Source: Fluviicola sp. (lineage in GTDB: Bacteria > Bacteroidota > Bacteroidia > Flavobacteriales_D > Crocinitomicaceae). From it: 64,000 nucleotides of DNA. The notes under the pieces are model-generated. The model did not search any database and was not told the DNA's origin. It worked only from the letters and a program-made list of their open reading frames with translations. Shown here piece by piece: positions 36,795 through 44,551 of the stretch. The stretch is from positions 17,859-81,858 of the forward strand of contig JAIRJW010000049.1 in assembly GCA_031260455.1 (NCBI GenBank), given 5' to 3'. Position numbers and translations under genes: made by a program. Within the stretch, counting starts at the first letter, position 1, and the number at the start of each line of letters is the position of its first letter.

Positions 36795-37807
36795 ATATCT
36801 TTCAATTTCTCAATAGTCTGTATAACCTGCTCTTCCGAAATATCCAGGTGCGTTACCAGGCGGATCATTCCCGGGCCGAACGAAGATACTTTAATCCCCG
36901 CAGCAGCCAGCTTGCCGATGTAAAAATCGCGCTGGGATTCTTCCTTCAATGTCAGCACCAAAATATTGGTTTCAACCGGTAAACTACTTTCAATCCAACT
37001 GCATGTGAGAAAAGCTTTTTCAAGTAATCGGGCATGTCTGTGATCCTGTTCCAACCGGGAAACGTTTTGTTTCAGGGCAAAAAGTCCGGCAGCAGCCAGA
37101 AATCCGGCCTGACGCATTCCACCTCCCATGACTTTCCGCACCCTCCTGGCCTGGTGAATAAATGCTTTTGTTCCAAGCAGCAACGAACCGACCGGAGCTC
37201 CTAAACCTTTCGAAAGGCACACTGAGATAGAATCAAACTGTGCGGTATAAGTTTTCAGGTCCACACCGCTAACGGCAAGCGCATTAAACACACGTGCGCC
37301 ATCGAGATGCAATGGAATCTGCTTTTCTTTCGCCAGTCTGGAGATTTTCTGAATTTCACCAAAGTCGTAAACCGCTCCACCACCACGATTAGCTGTATCT
37401 TCTAATGAAATGAGTTGTGTAACCGGAAAATGCACATCATCGGGCATGATCCATTTCCCAATTCCGGCAGCTGTCAATCTTCCCCTGTTCCCCTGGAGTA
37501 AACGAACGGACGCACCTGAATTTTTGGCAATCCCACCGCCTTCATACTTGTATATATGGCTGTCTTCGTGGCAAATGATTTCTCCGCCCGGTTTCACATG
37601 AATATTGATCGCAATCTGGTTGGTTTGTGTTCCACTGGTGCAAAACAAGGCTGCTTCCTTTCCGAAAAGTTGCGCAGCAAAATCCTGCAATTCATTCACA
37701 GCCGGGTCTTCACCGTACACATCATCTCCAACCGAGGCCCGAAACATGACATCCAGCATTTCTTTTGAAGGCTTGGTAACAGTATCTGAACGAAAATCAA
37801 CATTCAT
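36791..37807 (-). CDS. Low-specificity L-threonine aldolase (GntG family)
   Basis: A 338-residue PLP enzyme of the beta-eliminating lyase/threonine aldolase fold: NVDFRSDTVTKPSKEM at the N-terminus, GDDVYGEDPAV, the PLP-contact ALFCTSGTQTNQIA, HLDGARVFNA and the Schiff-base lysine in SVCLSKGLGAPVGS. It should cleave L-threonine or L-allo-threonine to glycine and acetaldehyde in the cytoplasm. It is the first gene of a pair with the downstream lipoprotein. Confidence 0.92.
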   Translation of the reverse strand: MNVDFRSDTVTKPSKEMLDVMFRASVGDDVYGEDPAVNELQDFAAQLFGKEAALFCTSGTQTNQIAINIHVKPGGEIICHEDSHIYKYEGGGIAKNSGASVRLLQGNRGRLTAAGIGKWIMPDDVHFPVTQLISLEDTANRGGGAVYDFGEIQKISRLAKEKQIPLHLDGARVFNALAVSGVDLKTYTAQFDSISVCLSKGLGAPVGSLLLGTKAFIHQARRVRKVMGGGMRQAGFLAAAGLFALKQNVSRLEQDHRHARLLEKAFLTCSWIESSLPVETNILVLTLKEESQRDFYIGKLAAAGIKVSSFGPGMIRLVTHLDISEEQVIQTIEKLKDI

Positions 37808-37878
37808 GGTACAAGCAATATAGTTTCAGCGAAGTTAAAAAACATACGCTCTAGAAAAGTTCCCGTATTTCCTTATTC

Positions 37879-38355
37879 TTAACGATTGTTTATAATAATC
37901 GTAGATCCTCCCCGGAGCGTCTGTTTCTCTTCGGAAAATTTTTTTCCGTGGACCAAGACGAAATTATTTTCAGCTTCCTGGTCGATCTCCCCCTCCTTAA
38001 TCAGCTCATTTTCGACAATGCATTTCGCAACTCCTTTTGCAGTAGCCATTGCCGGGTTAATTTCACACTGTTGTTTATCGTTGAAAAAAGTTACCTGGAA
38101 ATAAATCACCCGACCGTGGGGATTGGAATTACTGACTTTATTCGGGTTATTGAAATCCAGAAACTGCCAGTTCATCAAGGCTGTTCCGTTCATTGATTTA
38201 ATTGTATAAACAGGTGCACCCACCCCTTTCTTTTCAAGTATTGCATAAGAAACTCCATCTACCCGGATAGTATCCCCTTCAATTGTCACTTTCTTTTTTT
38301 GGGAAAAGGCAGTTGATGAAACGCAAATTACTAATATCAATAACAGGTTTTTCAT
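37879..38355 (-). CDS. Small secreted protein of unknown function
   Basis: A 158-residue exported protein (signal MKNLLLILVICVSSTAFSQ) rich in beta strands (KVTIEGDTIRVDGVSYAILE, GAPVYTIKSMNGTALMNWQF). The end reads LRGGSTIIINNR. No recognised family. A -7-like box (CAAAAATA at 38378-38385, plus strand) lies upstream without a good -33. Confidence 0.65.
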   Translation of the reverse strand: MKNLLLILVICVSSTAFSQKKKVTIEGDTIRVDGVSYAILEKKGVGAPVYTIKSMNGTALMNWQFLDFNNPNKVSNSNPHGRVIYFQVTFFNDKQQCEINPAMATAKGVAKCIVENELIKEGEIDQEAENNFVLVHGKKFSEEKQTLRGGSTIIINNR

Positions 38356-38452
38356 TTGATCAATTTTACAATCTTAGCAAAAATAGAAAAAATCCGCTCT
38401 GCAGATGAATCTTCCTTCGTATTATCCCTGGTTAAGAACAATTACAAAATGC

Positions 38453-38486
38453 AAAAACCATCTTCCCGCCCAAGCGAAAAGATGGT
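38453..38486 (-). terminator. Rho-independent terminator of rpmH
   Basis: ACCATCTT and AAGATGGT (38457-38464 and 38479-38486) form an 8-bp stem; on the minus strand it is followed by TTTTT. It lies 34 bp beyond the rpmH stop codon. Confidence 0.85.
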
Positions 38487-38519
38487 CCATATCTTTAAAT
38501 GAGAAACGTTTCCCGGCGA

Positions 38520-38678
38520 TTAACGCTTGTGAAAAGGCTCGTCAGAAACAGTCAGTTTTTTACGACCTTTACGACGACGTGCAGCTAATACTTTACGTCC
38601 GTTCTTAGTTGCCATGCGACTACGAAATCCGTGTTTGTTTCTTCTCTTTCTTACAGATGGTTGAAACGTTCTTTTCAT
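38520..38678 (-). CDS. rpmH: 50S ribosomal protein L34
   Basis: A 52-residue very basic protein. It reads [20 protein letters not shown] then [20 protein letters not shown] and a short C-terminal tail, which is the classical L34 sequence. L34 is in the large ribosomal subunit near 23S rRNA domain I. In many bacteria rpmH neighbours rnpA and dnaA; here the next gene upstream is a divergent ABC exporter and the next one downstream is a secreted protein, so the classical cluster is broken up. It has its own strong promoter and terminator. Confidence 0.95.
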   Translation of the reverse strand: MKRTFQPSVRKRRNKHGFRSRMATKNGRKVLAARRRKGRKKLTVSDEPFHKR

Positions 38679-38763
38679 GATTTATCTCTTTACTTCGAAA
38701 TGTTCTTATTGTTCTTCTCAAATCCTCAAAATGCAAATGTCAGACATTTGTCAGAATGGGGTG

Positions 38764-38793
38764 CAAAGATAGGCAGATTTTCTAATTTTTCAA
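38764..38793 (-). promoter_or_regulatory. Promoter of rpmH
   Basis: On the minus strand, TTG (plus 38791-38793), 19 bp, then TATCTTTG (plus 38764-38771), a full match to the Bacteroidota consensus, 85 bp before the rpmH ATG. Confidence 0.7.
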
Positions 38794-38821
38794 GTTTTAA
38801 TCGAAAATATTTGAAAAAAAG

Positions 38822-38851
38822 TTTGTTTAAGGTTCTCTCCTGTTACTTTTG
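38822..38851 (+). promoter_or_regulatory. Promoter of the ABC exporter gene
   Basis: TTTG (38822-38825), 18 bp, then TACTTTTG (38844-38851), a full consensus match 23 bp before the ATG at 38875. It is divergent from the rpmH promoter. Confidence 0.7.
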
Positions 38852-38874
38852 TAGTACAAAAACAGGAATATAAA

Positions 38875-40692
38875 ATGTTGCGACCAAAACAAGCTAAGAA
38901 AGAACGGATTCAACTCACTCGCGACAGCTATAAAAAAGCACGCAAACTTTTTCACTATTTAAGGCCTTATCGTTTTGAATATGCAATTGGCTGGATCTTC
39001 CTGGTATTATCCACTTCTGCTGGCCTGGTCTTCCCTATTTTGCTCGGGCAGCTTTTGGGATTGAGTAGCGGTTCGCAAACAAGTATGGCTGAAGCTATCA
39101 AATCTATCGATTTATCGAATATCACCACAGTGGCGGTAGCACTTTTTGCCCTTTTCGGCGGGCAAGCAATATTCAGTTATTTCCGGGTTGTTTTATTTAC
39201 GAATGTAACAGAAAAAGCACTTCGGGACCTGCGATACGATGTTTTCCAGCGGATGTTACACCTTCCGATGGATTTCTTCAACCGCAACACAGTTGGGGAA
39301 TTGACCAGCCGCATTTCATCTGATATTACGCAAATCCAGGAAACGCTCAGAACAACTGTTGCGGAGTTTTTCCGACAAGTCGTGATGGTTGTAGGCGGAA
39401 TTGCTTACCTGACCTTTGTCTCTTGGAAGCTTTCCCTGATTATGCTTTCGACCGTTCCGGTTATTATGATCGTTGCGGTTTTGTTCGGGAGATTCATCAA
39501 GCGTTTGTCCAAAGACGCACAGGATCAGACAGCAACAGCAAATGCCATTGCGGAAGAATCTTTAACCGGAATCGGGAATATTAAAGCATTTACGAATGAA
39601 AATTACCTCATCAAGCGTTTCAAATCATCTATTGAGGAAATCAGACGTCTGAACATCAAAAGCGGAATCTGGAGAGGATTGTTTATTTCGTTCATGGTAT
39701 TCTGCATGTTTGGTTCCATTGTTTTCATTGTGTGGCAAGGTCTGCTGATGACTCAGGGAACAAATCCGGAGCTGTCCCAGGGAGATTTGTATTCTTTTCT
39801 GATGGTGACCTTATTAATGGCAGCAAGTATCGGCTCTCTTCCCGAATTTTACACCGGAATTCAAAAAACGATTGGCGGAACGGAAAAATTGATGAACATC
39901 ATCAACGAAATCAGTGAACGTCAGTTATTCAACGGAACAGACAAACCCGAAATTGATGGCTCTATCCGCTTCGAAAATGTACATTTCTCTTACCCGCAAC
40001 GTCCGGAAGCAGAAGTACTGAAAGGCATTTCTTTTACCCTGAACCGAAATGAAACCCTGGCTTTGGTAGGAACTTCCGGAGGTGGTAAAACGACTATTTC
40101 TTCCCTGGTACTGAATTATTACAAAGTCAGCAAGGGAACTATTTACTTCGGTGATACCGATGCAACTACAATCGATATCAAGTACCTGCGAAAACACATT
40201 GCAATTGTTCCACAGGATGTACTACTTTTTGCGGGAACGATCTTTGAAAACATCGCTTTCGGAAACCCGGATGCCAGTGAAGAAGCTATTATCAGCGCAG
40301 CAAAACAGGCCAATGCTTACGATTTCATCACGAGCTTTCCGGACGGGTTCAAAACACAGGTCGGAGATCGCGGAATTCAGCTTTCGGGCGGACAAAAGCA
40401 ACGTATTGCCATTGCTCGGGCAATCTTGAAAAACCCGACGATCCTGATTCTGGATGAAGCTACCTCTGCATTGGATTCCGAATCTGAAAGAGTGGTTCAG
40501 GACGCACTGGAAAAACTGATGCGGGGAAGAACCTGCATCGTTATCGCCCACCGCCTTAGTACTATCCGAAACGCAAACAAAATCCTGGTACTGCAACAGG
40601 GAAAAATTGTAGAAAGCGGAAATCATACAGATCTGATGGCGATCAGTGGTGTTTATTCCGATCTGGTGAAAATGCAGGTAAATTTAGGATAA
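38875..40692 (+). CDS. ABC exporter, MsbA-like (fused permease and ATPase)
   Basis: A 605-residue half-transporter that would act as a homodimer. Six hydrophobic helices occupy about residues 35-330; the nucleotide-binding domain follows with Walker A (GTSGGGKTTISS), Q-loop (VPQDVLLF), ABC signature (LSGGQKQRIAIARAI), Walker B (ILILDEATSALD) and the switch His (VIAHRLST). This is the MsbA/multidrug exporter class, which flips lipid A or hydrophobic compounds; the substrate cannot be read from the sequence. It stands alone with its own promoter. Confidence 0.92.
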   Translation: MLRPKQAKKERIQLTRDSYKKARKLFHYLRPYRFEYAIGWIFLVLSTSAGLVFPILLGQLLGLSSGSQTSMAEAIKSIDLSNITTVAVALFALFGGQAIFSYFRVVLFTNVTEKALRDLRYDVFQRMLHLPMDFFNRNTVGELTSRISSDITQIQETLRTTVAEFFRQVVMVVGGIAYLTFVSWKLSLIMLSTVPVIMIVAVLFGRFIKRLSKDAQDQTATANAIAEESLTGIGNIKAFTNENYLIKRFKSSIEEIRRLNIKSGIWRGLFISFMVFCMFGSIVFIVWQGLLMTQGTNPELSQGDLYSFLMVTLLMAASIGSLPEFYTGIQKTIGGTEKLMNIINEISERQLFNGTDKPEIDGSIRFENVHFSYPQRPEAEVLKGISFTLNRNETLALVGTSGGGKTTISSLVLNYYKVSKGTIYFGDTDATTIDIKYLRKHIAIVPQDVLLFAGTIFENIAFGNPDASEEAIISAAKQANAYDFITSFPDGFKTQVGDRGIQLSGGQKQRIAIARAILKNPTILILDEATSALDSESERVVQDALEKLMRGRTCIVIAHRLSTIRNANKILVLQQGKIVESGNHTDLMAISGVYSDLVKMQVNLG

Positions 40693-41084
40693 AATTCTAC
40701 CTGAATAGAAATAAAAACGCAGACCAAAGCAATATTTTTTAGTTATTCGTATCTTTTCCTGAAAAATTAGAGCAAAATGAAGGAGAAGGAAAGTGTAAAA
40801 CAATAAATCTTTCAGGGGTTCAATAATTGGAGAATGCCAACTTTGGTTGACGATAATATCCGTAATTCAAAAACGGTTGGAAACTATTGTTAATGCATTA
40901 GAAAAAAACGAATTTCTGAAATCTGTATTAAAGTGGGCAGAAAATTATGTTTCAATCAGCAATTACTGAAAGTTTTGGAGGAAAAATGACTAAAAACACT
41001 GTCCCCAACAAGCAGTCTGGGACCAGGAAGGGCATGTAGCTCACCCATCCGGTTTTGCGGAACTTTGGTATTAAACGAGTAAAT
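40693..41084. other. Gene-free left flank of the PBP-Fic cassette
   Basis: 392 bp without a complete gene. A frame of about 55 codons (40799-40966) reads like protein (KRLETIVNALEK, LKSVLKWAENYVSISNY) and then stops, and a few other short broken frames occur. It looks like the remains of a decayed gene at the edge of an inserted cassette, but I cannot name the gene. Confidence 0.4.
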
Positions 41085-42578
41085 ATGGATAAAGAATTAG
41101 ACGGATACATAGTTTATTCAGAAGAAAACAACAAACGAAAAATACCTGTCGGGGTTGTTTCTAATACCTATGAATGTATATCCACTATTGATGATATTCC
41201 CAAACAAATAAAAGATTTTACCGTTGGCATCGAAGATAAACGTTTTTATAAACACAAAGGTATTGATGTAAGAGGCATTGCACGAGCAACAATAGCAAAT
41301 ATAAAACACAGAAAAATAAAGCAGGGAGGTAGCACAATTACGCAACAACTTGCAAGAAATTTATTAAGAAACAATGAAAAAACAATCAGCAGAAAAGTAA
41401 AGGAAACGATCAAGGCAATTCAAATAGAAAAACATTATTCAAAGGAAGAAATTTTGAATTTGTATTTCAACAATGTCTATTTTGGAAACAATTTATGGGG
41501 AATACGAACAGCGGGATTATATTATTTCGGAAAAGAAACCGAAAATCTTACCCCCCCCGAATTATTATATTTATTGACAATTTTAAGAGGTCCAAATTAT
41601 TACAAAAATAATCAAGAAGAAACATACAAAAGGTATATTTTAAATAACAATATTCTAAAAAAAGAAGGTATTATATCGTCAAAAAAGTATGATAAGAATA
41701 TAAAAGTTTTGTTTTCGCCTCAAAATAACATTTTAGAAAAGATAACAACCACAGCTGCACAATATATATTAAAAGAAAAAAATGTAAAGAAAAAAAGCTT
41801 TATATCAACATTAGACATAAGAATACAAAGAACTGTACGCTCATTTGTTAAAGAATCCAAATATCCTACTTCGATTATTGCTATTAAAAATAAACAAGTT
41901 GTTGCAGTTGCAAGTAGTTATGGAAATGACTATCCCTTTATTTCTAAAACAAATGTTGGCTCTACATTAAAACCATTTTTATATTGTTTTTTGAGAAATA
42001 ATGGCATTTCAAAAGACGAAAAGTTTAGTACCACAAAGAATTTATTAGATTGGGAAGTAAGAGAAGTGGAATATTATGGGAATTTTTTAAATTTGGAAGA
42101 GGCATTATTTCATTCTAATAATAACGCATTTATAAATGCAGCATGCAAACAAGGAATTGAAAATTCTTTTGACTTTTTATCTCAAATACTAAACCGTGAA
42201 TTAGACGATTTTTATCCCTCAAGTATTTTAGGTGCGACAAAAAATGGTATTTCACTTTATGAATTAGCATTTGTGTATTCAGTTTTCTTTGATTTTTCGA
42301 ATTTATCTGAAATTCAGAGTGAATGTTTACAAGTATTAAACCGCATATTTAGAGCCAAAACAGATTTAAATGTTGAAAATGTCTTTTTGAAAACAGGTAC
42401 TACGAATAATAACGCAGAAAGATTGGCAATATTTCGTGATACTACCACAACATATGCTGTTTTACGAAATGAAAATCCAATTAACGACAATACAAAAGAT
42501 GGCTCTTTTATGAAAAGCATCAAAGACCTTTGTAAATCATTATTCAAACACAATAAATCGGATTATAAATGGGGCTAA
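41085..42578 (+). CDS. Anchorless class A penicillin-binding protein (GT51 plus transpeptidase)
   Basis: A 497-residue protein. The glycosyltransferase-51 domain is complete: GIEDKRFYKHKGID (catalytic Glu50), QGGSTITQQLARNLL (80-94), SRKVKETIKAIQIEKHYSKE (102-121) and YYFGKETENLTPPELLYLL. The transpeptidase domain also keeps its three motifs: STLK (Ser293), SNN (344) and KTG (436-438). It should polymerise and crosslink peptidoglycan. Oddly, there is no N-terminal transmembrane helix: the ATG at 41085 begins with a soluble sequence (MDKELDGYIVYSEENN), and the in-frame start at 41055 does not help. The transpeptidase part is short (about 230 residues) and lacks extra domains. It is strikingly AT-rich compared with its neighbours, a sign of transfer, and overlaps the next gene by 10 bp. 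Confidence 0.88.
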   Translation: MDKELDGYIVYSEENNKRKIPVGVVSNTYECISTIDDIPKQIKDFTVGIEDKRFYKHKGIDVRGIARATIANIKHRKIKQGGSTITQQLARNLLRNNEKTISRKVKETIKAIQIEKHYSKEEILNLYFNNVYFGNNLWGIRTAGLYYFGKETENLTPPELLYLLTILRGPNYYKNNQEETYKRYILNNNILKKEGIISSKKYDKNIKVLFSPQNNILEKITTTAAQYILKEKNVKKKSFISTLDIRIQRTVRSFVKESKYPTSIIAIKNKQVVAVASSYGNDYPFISKTNVGSTLKPFLYCFLRNNGISKDEKFSTTKNLLDWEVREVEYYGNFLNLEEALFHSNNNAFINAACKQGIENSFDFLSQILNRELDDFYPSSILGATKNGISLYELAFVYSVFFDFSNLSEIQSECLQVLNRIFRAKTDLNVENVFLKTGTTNNNAERLAIFRDTTTTYAVLRNENPINDNTKDGSFMKSIKDLCKSLFKHNKSDYKWG

Positions 42579-43207
42579 TCAAATCAATATTAACAGAAGC
42601 AAATCCCAATATTGTCATTTTTCTAATGACAAGTTTTATTGCTTTTATATCTTGGATTGTAAAAGGACTTATAGAAAAACCTATTAACGATTCAAAAAAT
42701 ACATTCAATAAATTTCTCGAAAAGAGAATAGAAATTTTATTTGAAATTAAAGCAAGGTTAAATTTCATTGCATATTTTATTCAAGAACAAGACGAATGCG
42801 ACAAATTTAAAGAACAGATACAAGATTTGATATTGAAAGACGGCCGGACTTGTTATTTGAATAAAGAAGATTTTGATAATGCTCTAAAAATATCAATTAC
42901 ACCTAACATAGATGAAACATTATTGAGACGAACAATCCAAACAATAGATGAAGATTTAGCCTCTCAAATTTCAAAAATTGAAGATGAAGTTATTTTTTTC
43001 AAAAAATTTTCAAACTATAACCCATTTAAAAAGTTCGTAGGTATCACTTTACTTGCACTACAATACATTTTATCATTAATTCTAATTGTATCGATTTTGT
43101 TTGCATTAGTATATGGGCTAATAATTTCTGCCTGGTATGTGCAAATTATCTTAATTCTCGTTATAACAATCGGTCTGATTTTAACAAATAAATGGTTAAA
43201 TAAATGA
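42569..43207 (+). CDS. Membrane protein of the PBP-Fic cassette, unknown family
   Basis: A 212-residue protein with one hydrophobic helix near the N-terminus (IVIFLMTSFIAFISWIV, about 15-31), a charged middle of about 120 residues with helical propensity (FNKFLEKRIEILFEIKARLN; RRTIQTIDEDLASQISKIED) and two C-terminal helices (TLLALQYILSLILIVSILFA, then WYVQIILILVITIGLIL). I do not recognise a family. It overlaps the PBP gene by 10 bp and the Fic gene by 4 bp, so all three are translationally coupled. An obvious but unproven role is to hold the anchorless PBP at the membrane. Confidence 0.7.
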   Translation: MGLIKSILTEANPNIVIFLMTSFIAFISWIVKGLIEKPINDSKNTFNKFLEKRIEILFEIKARLNFIAYFIQEQDECDKFKEQIQDLILKDGRTCYLNKEDFDNALKISITPNIDETLLRRTIQTIDEDLASQISKIEDEVIFFKKFSNYNPFKKFVGITLLALQYILSLILIVSILFALVYGLIISAWYVQIILILVITIGLILTNKWLNK

Positions 43208-44205
43208 ACGCTCCAATATATACGATCAGTTTAAAAACCATTGATTTGGTTGCGCGAATTGCCGAAAAACTTGGTGAAATACGAGGTTCAGGTGAATACA
43301 ATCGCAATTTGCGTTTGCGAAAAATCAATCGTTTGCGGTCTATTCAATCTTCTTTGGCTATTGAAAATAATACGCTGTCGCTGGGGCAAGTTACCGATAT
43401 TATTGATGGGAAGAAAGTTCTGGGGCTGCCACATGAGATTCAAGAAGCAAAAAACGCTTATCGGGCTTATGAGCATTTGCTTGAATATGCCCCCTATAAA
43501 GTCAAGGATTTTCTGAAAGCACATCAATTGATGACTGTTGATCTGGTTAAAGATGCAGGACATTTCCGTTCGCAGGGAGTCGGTGTTTTTGAAGGAACTA
43601 AACTTATTCACGCAGGAGCGAGCTATCAATTTGTCCCGCAATTGGTTACAGATTTACTCTCCTGGGCGAAAAAATCAGATGTTCACCCGCTTATCAAAAG
43701 TTCAATCGTTCATTTTGAAATAGAATTTATTCACCCATTTATGGATGGAAACGGACGAATTGGGCGGCTTTGGCAAACGCTGATTCTTTCCCAATGGAAC
43801 GAACTTTTTGCATGGCTTCCTGTGGAAACGGTGGTTTATGAAAACCAACAAGACTATTATAACGCTCTGCAAACAGCAGGGCGCGCAGCCAATTCGGAAA
43901 TTTTTATCGAATTTATGCTCAATGCTATTTTGCAGGCATTGGAAGAATTACCAAACAAGAAAATTACCGATATATTTACCGATATATTTACCGATAAGTT
44001 ATCAAAAACCGAACTGGAATTTTTAGAACAAATTGCAGGTTATCTTGACAAAAACGGCGAAATAACCAACTATCGCGCCCAATTACTAACAAACAAGTCG
44101 GATATTAGCGTGAAAAAATATTTTGCCAGATTGGTAGAAATCGGTCTGTTAGAAGTCGAGGGAAAAAACAAAGGGCGAAAATATACAATCAATAAAAAAC
44201 AATGA
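43204..44205 (+). CDS. Fic-domain protein (class II-like, with C-terminal winged helix)
   Basis: A 333-residue Fic protein. The active-site motif is complete: HPFMDGNGRIGR (near 177-188), so AMP transfer from ATP to a target hydroxyl is expected. The N-terminal segment SSLAIENNTLS (near 49-59) fits the inhibitory motif S/T-x-x-x-E-G/N, which blocks ATP binding until released, giving a self-inhibited (class II) enzyme. The C-terminal 80 residues (DKNGEITNYRAQLLTNKSD, then SVKKYFARLVEIGLLEV) resemble a winged helix. A 12-bp tandem repeat encodes TDIFTDIFTD just before it. It starts inside the stop codon of the membrane-protein gene (ATGA). Its composition is less AT-rich than the first two genes. 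Confidence 0.88.
   Translation: MNAPIYTISLKTIDLVARIAEKLGEIRGSGEYNRNLRLRKINRLRSIQSSLAIENNTLSLGQVTDIIDGKKVLGLPHEIQEAKNAYRAYEHLLEYAPYKVKDFLKAHQLMTVDLVKDAGHFRSQGVGVFEGTKLIHAGASYQFVPQLVTDLLSWAKKSDVHPLIKSSIVHFEIEFIHPFMDGNGRIGRLWQTLILSQWNELFAWLPVETVVYENQQDYYNALQTAGRAANSEIFIEFMLNAILQALEELPNKKITDIFTDIFTDKLSKTELEFLEQIAGYLDKNGEITNYRAQLLTNKSDISVKKYFARLVEIGLLEVEGKNKGRKYTINKKQ
43967..43990 (+). repeat. 12-bp tandem repeat inside the Fic gene
   Basis: Two perfect copies of CCGATATATTTA (43967-43978 and 43979-43990), followed by a partial third CCGATA. They lie in frame and add the residues IFTDIFTD in the linker before the C-terminal winged helix. Slippage here changes linker length by 4 residues per unit without breaking the frame. 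Confidence 0.8.
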
Positions 44206-44551
44206 ATTTGTAAAAACGAAGCAAAAATTTCTCCAGATTGTGACCAGACTTGTTGCAAGGTTCTGAAACAACTCAATATTCAGGTTTTCCAGTTCAGATT
44301 GAAACTGAGATAGCCGAAGCATAAATTGTGGCGCTCTCCTGCTGCTATCACTTTTTACACCATTTTATTTCCGTAATCATGGAAAAAAGATTAAAAGATT
44401 TCATTTACAGCATAATAACCATTTGATAACATCATATATTTAAAATTTTGACTATTTCACCCTATCTTTGCGGTGAAAATTGAATTTGTTCTCCTTGATG
44501 CACAAAATGGCTGCTGAAACCAGATTCAATTAGAGTTTTTTTCATTCTAAA
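44206..44551. other. Gene-free right flank of the PBP-Fic cassette with a -7 box
   Basis: 346 bp without a gene. Near 44240-44325 a short frame reads PDLLQGSETTQYSGFPVQIE before a stop and looks like the tail of a lost gene. At 44463-44470 is TATCTTTG, a match to the Bacteroidota -7 box, but without a -33 partner at the usual distance; it probably belongs to the promoter of the T9SS type B gene. Confidence 0.4.

Noticed and set aside
44446..44470. Full -33/-7 promoter for the T9SS type B gene
   Set aside because: The -7 box TATCTTTG is good but the nearest TTTTG is only 12 bp away, not about 19.
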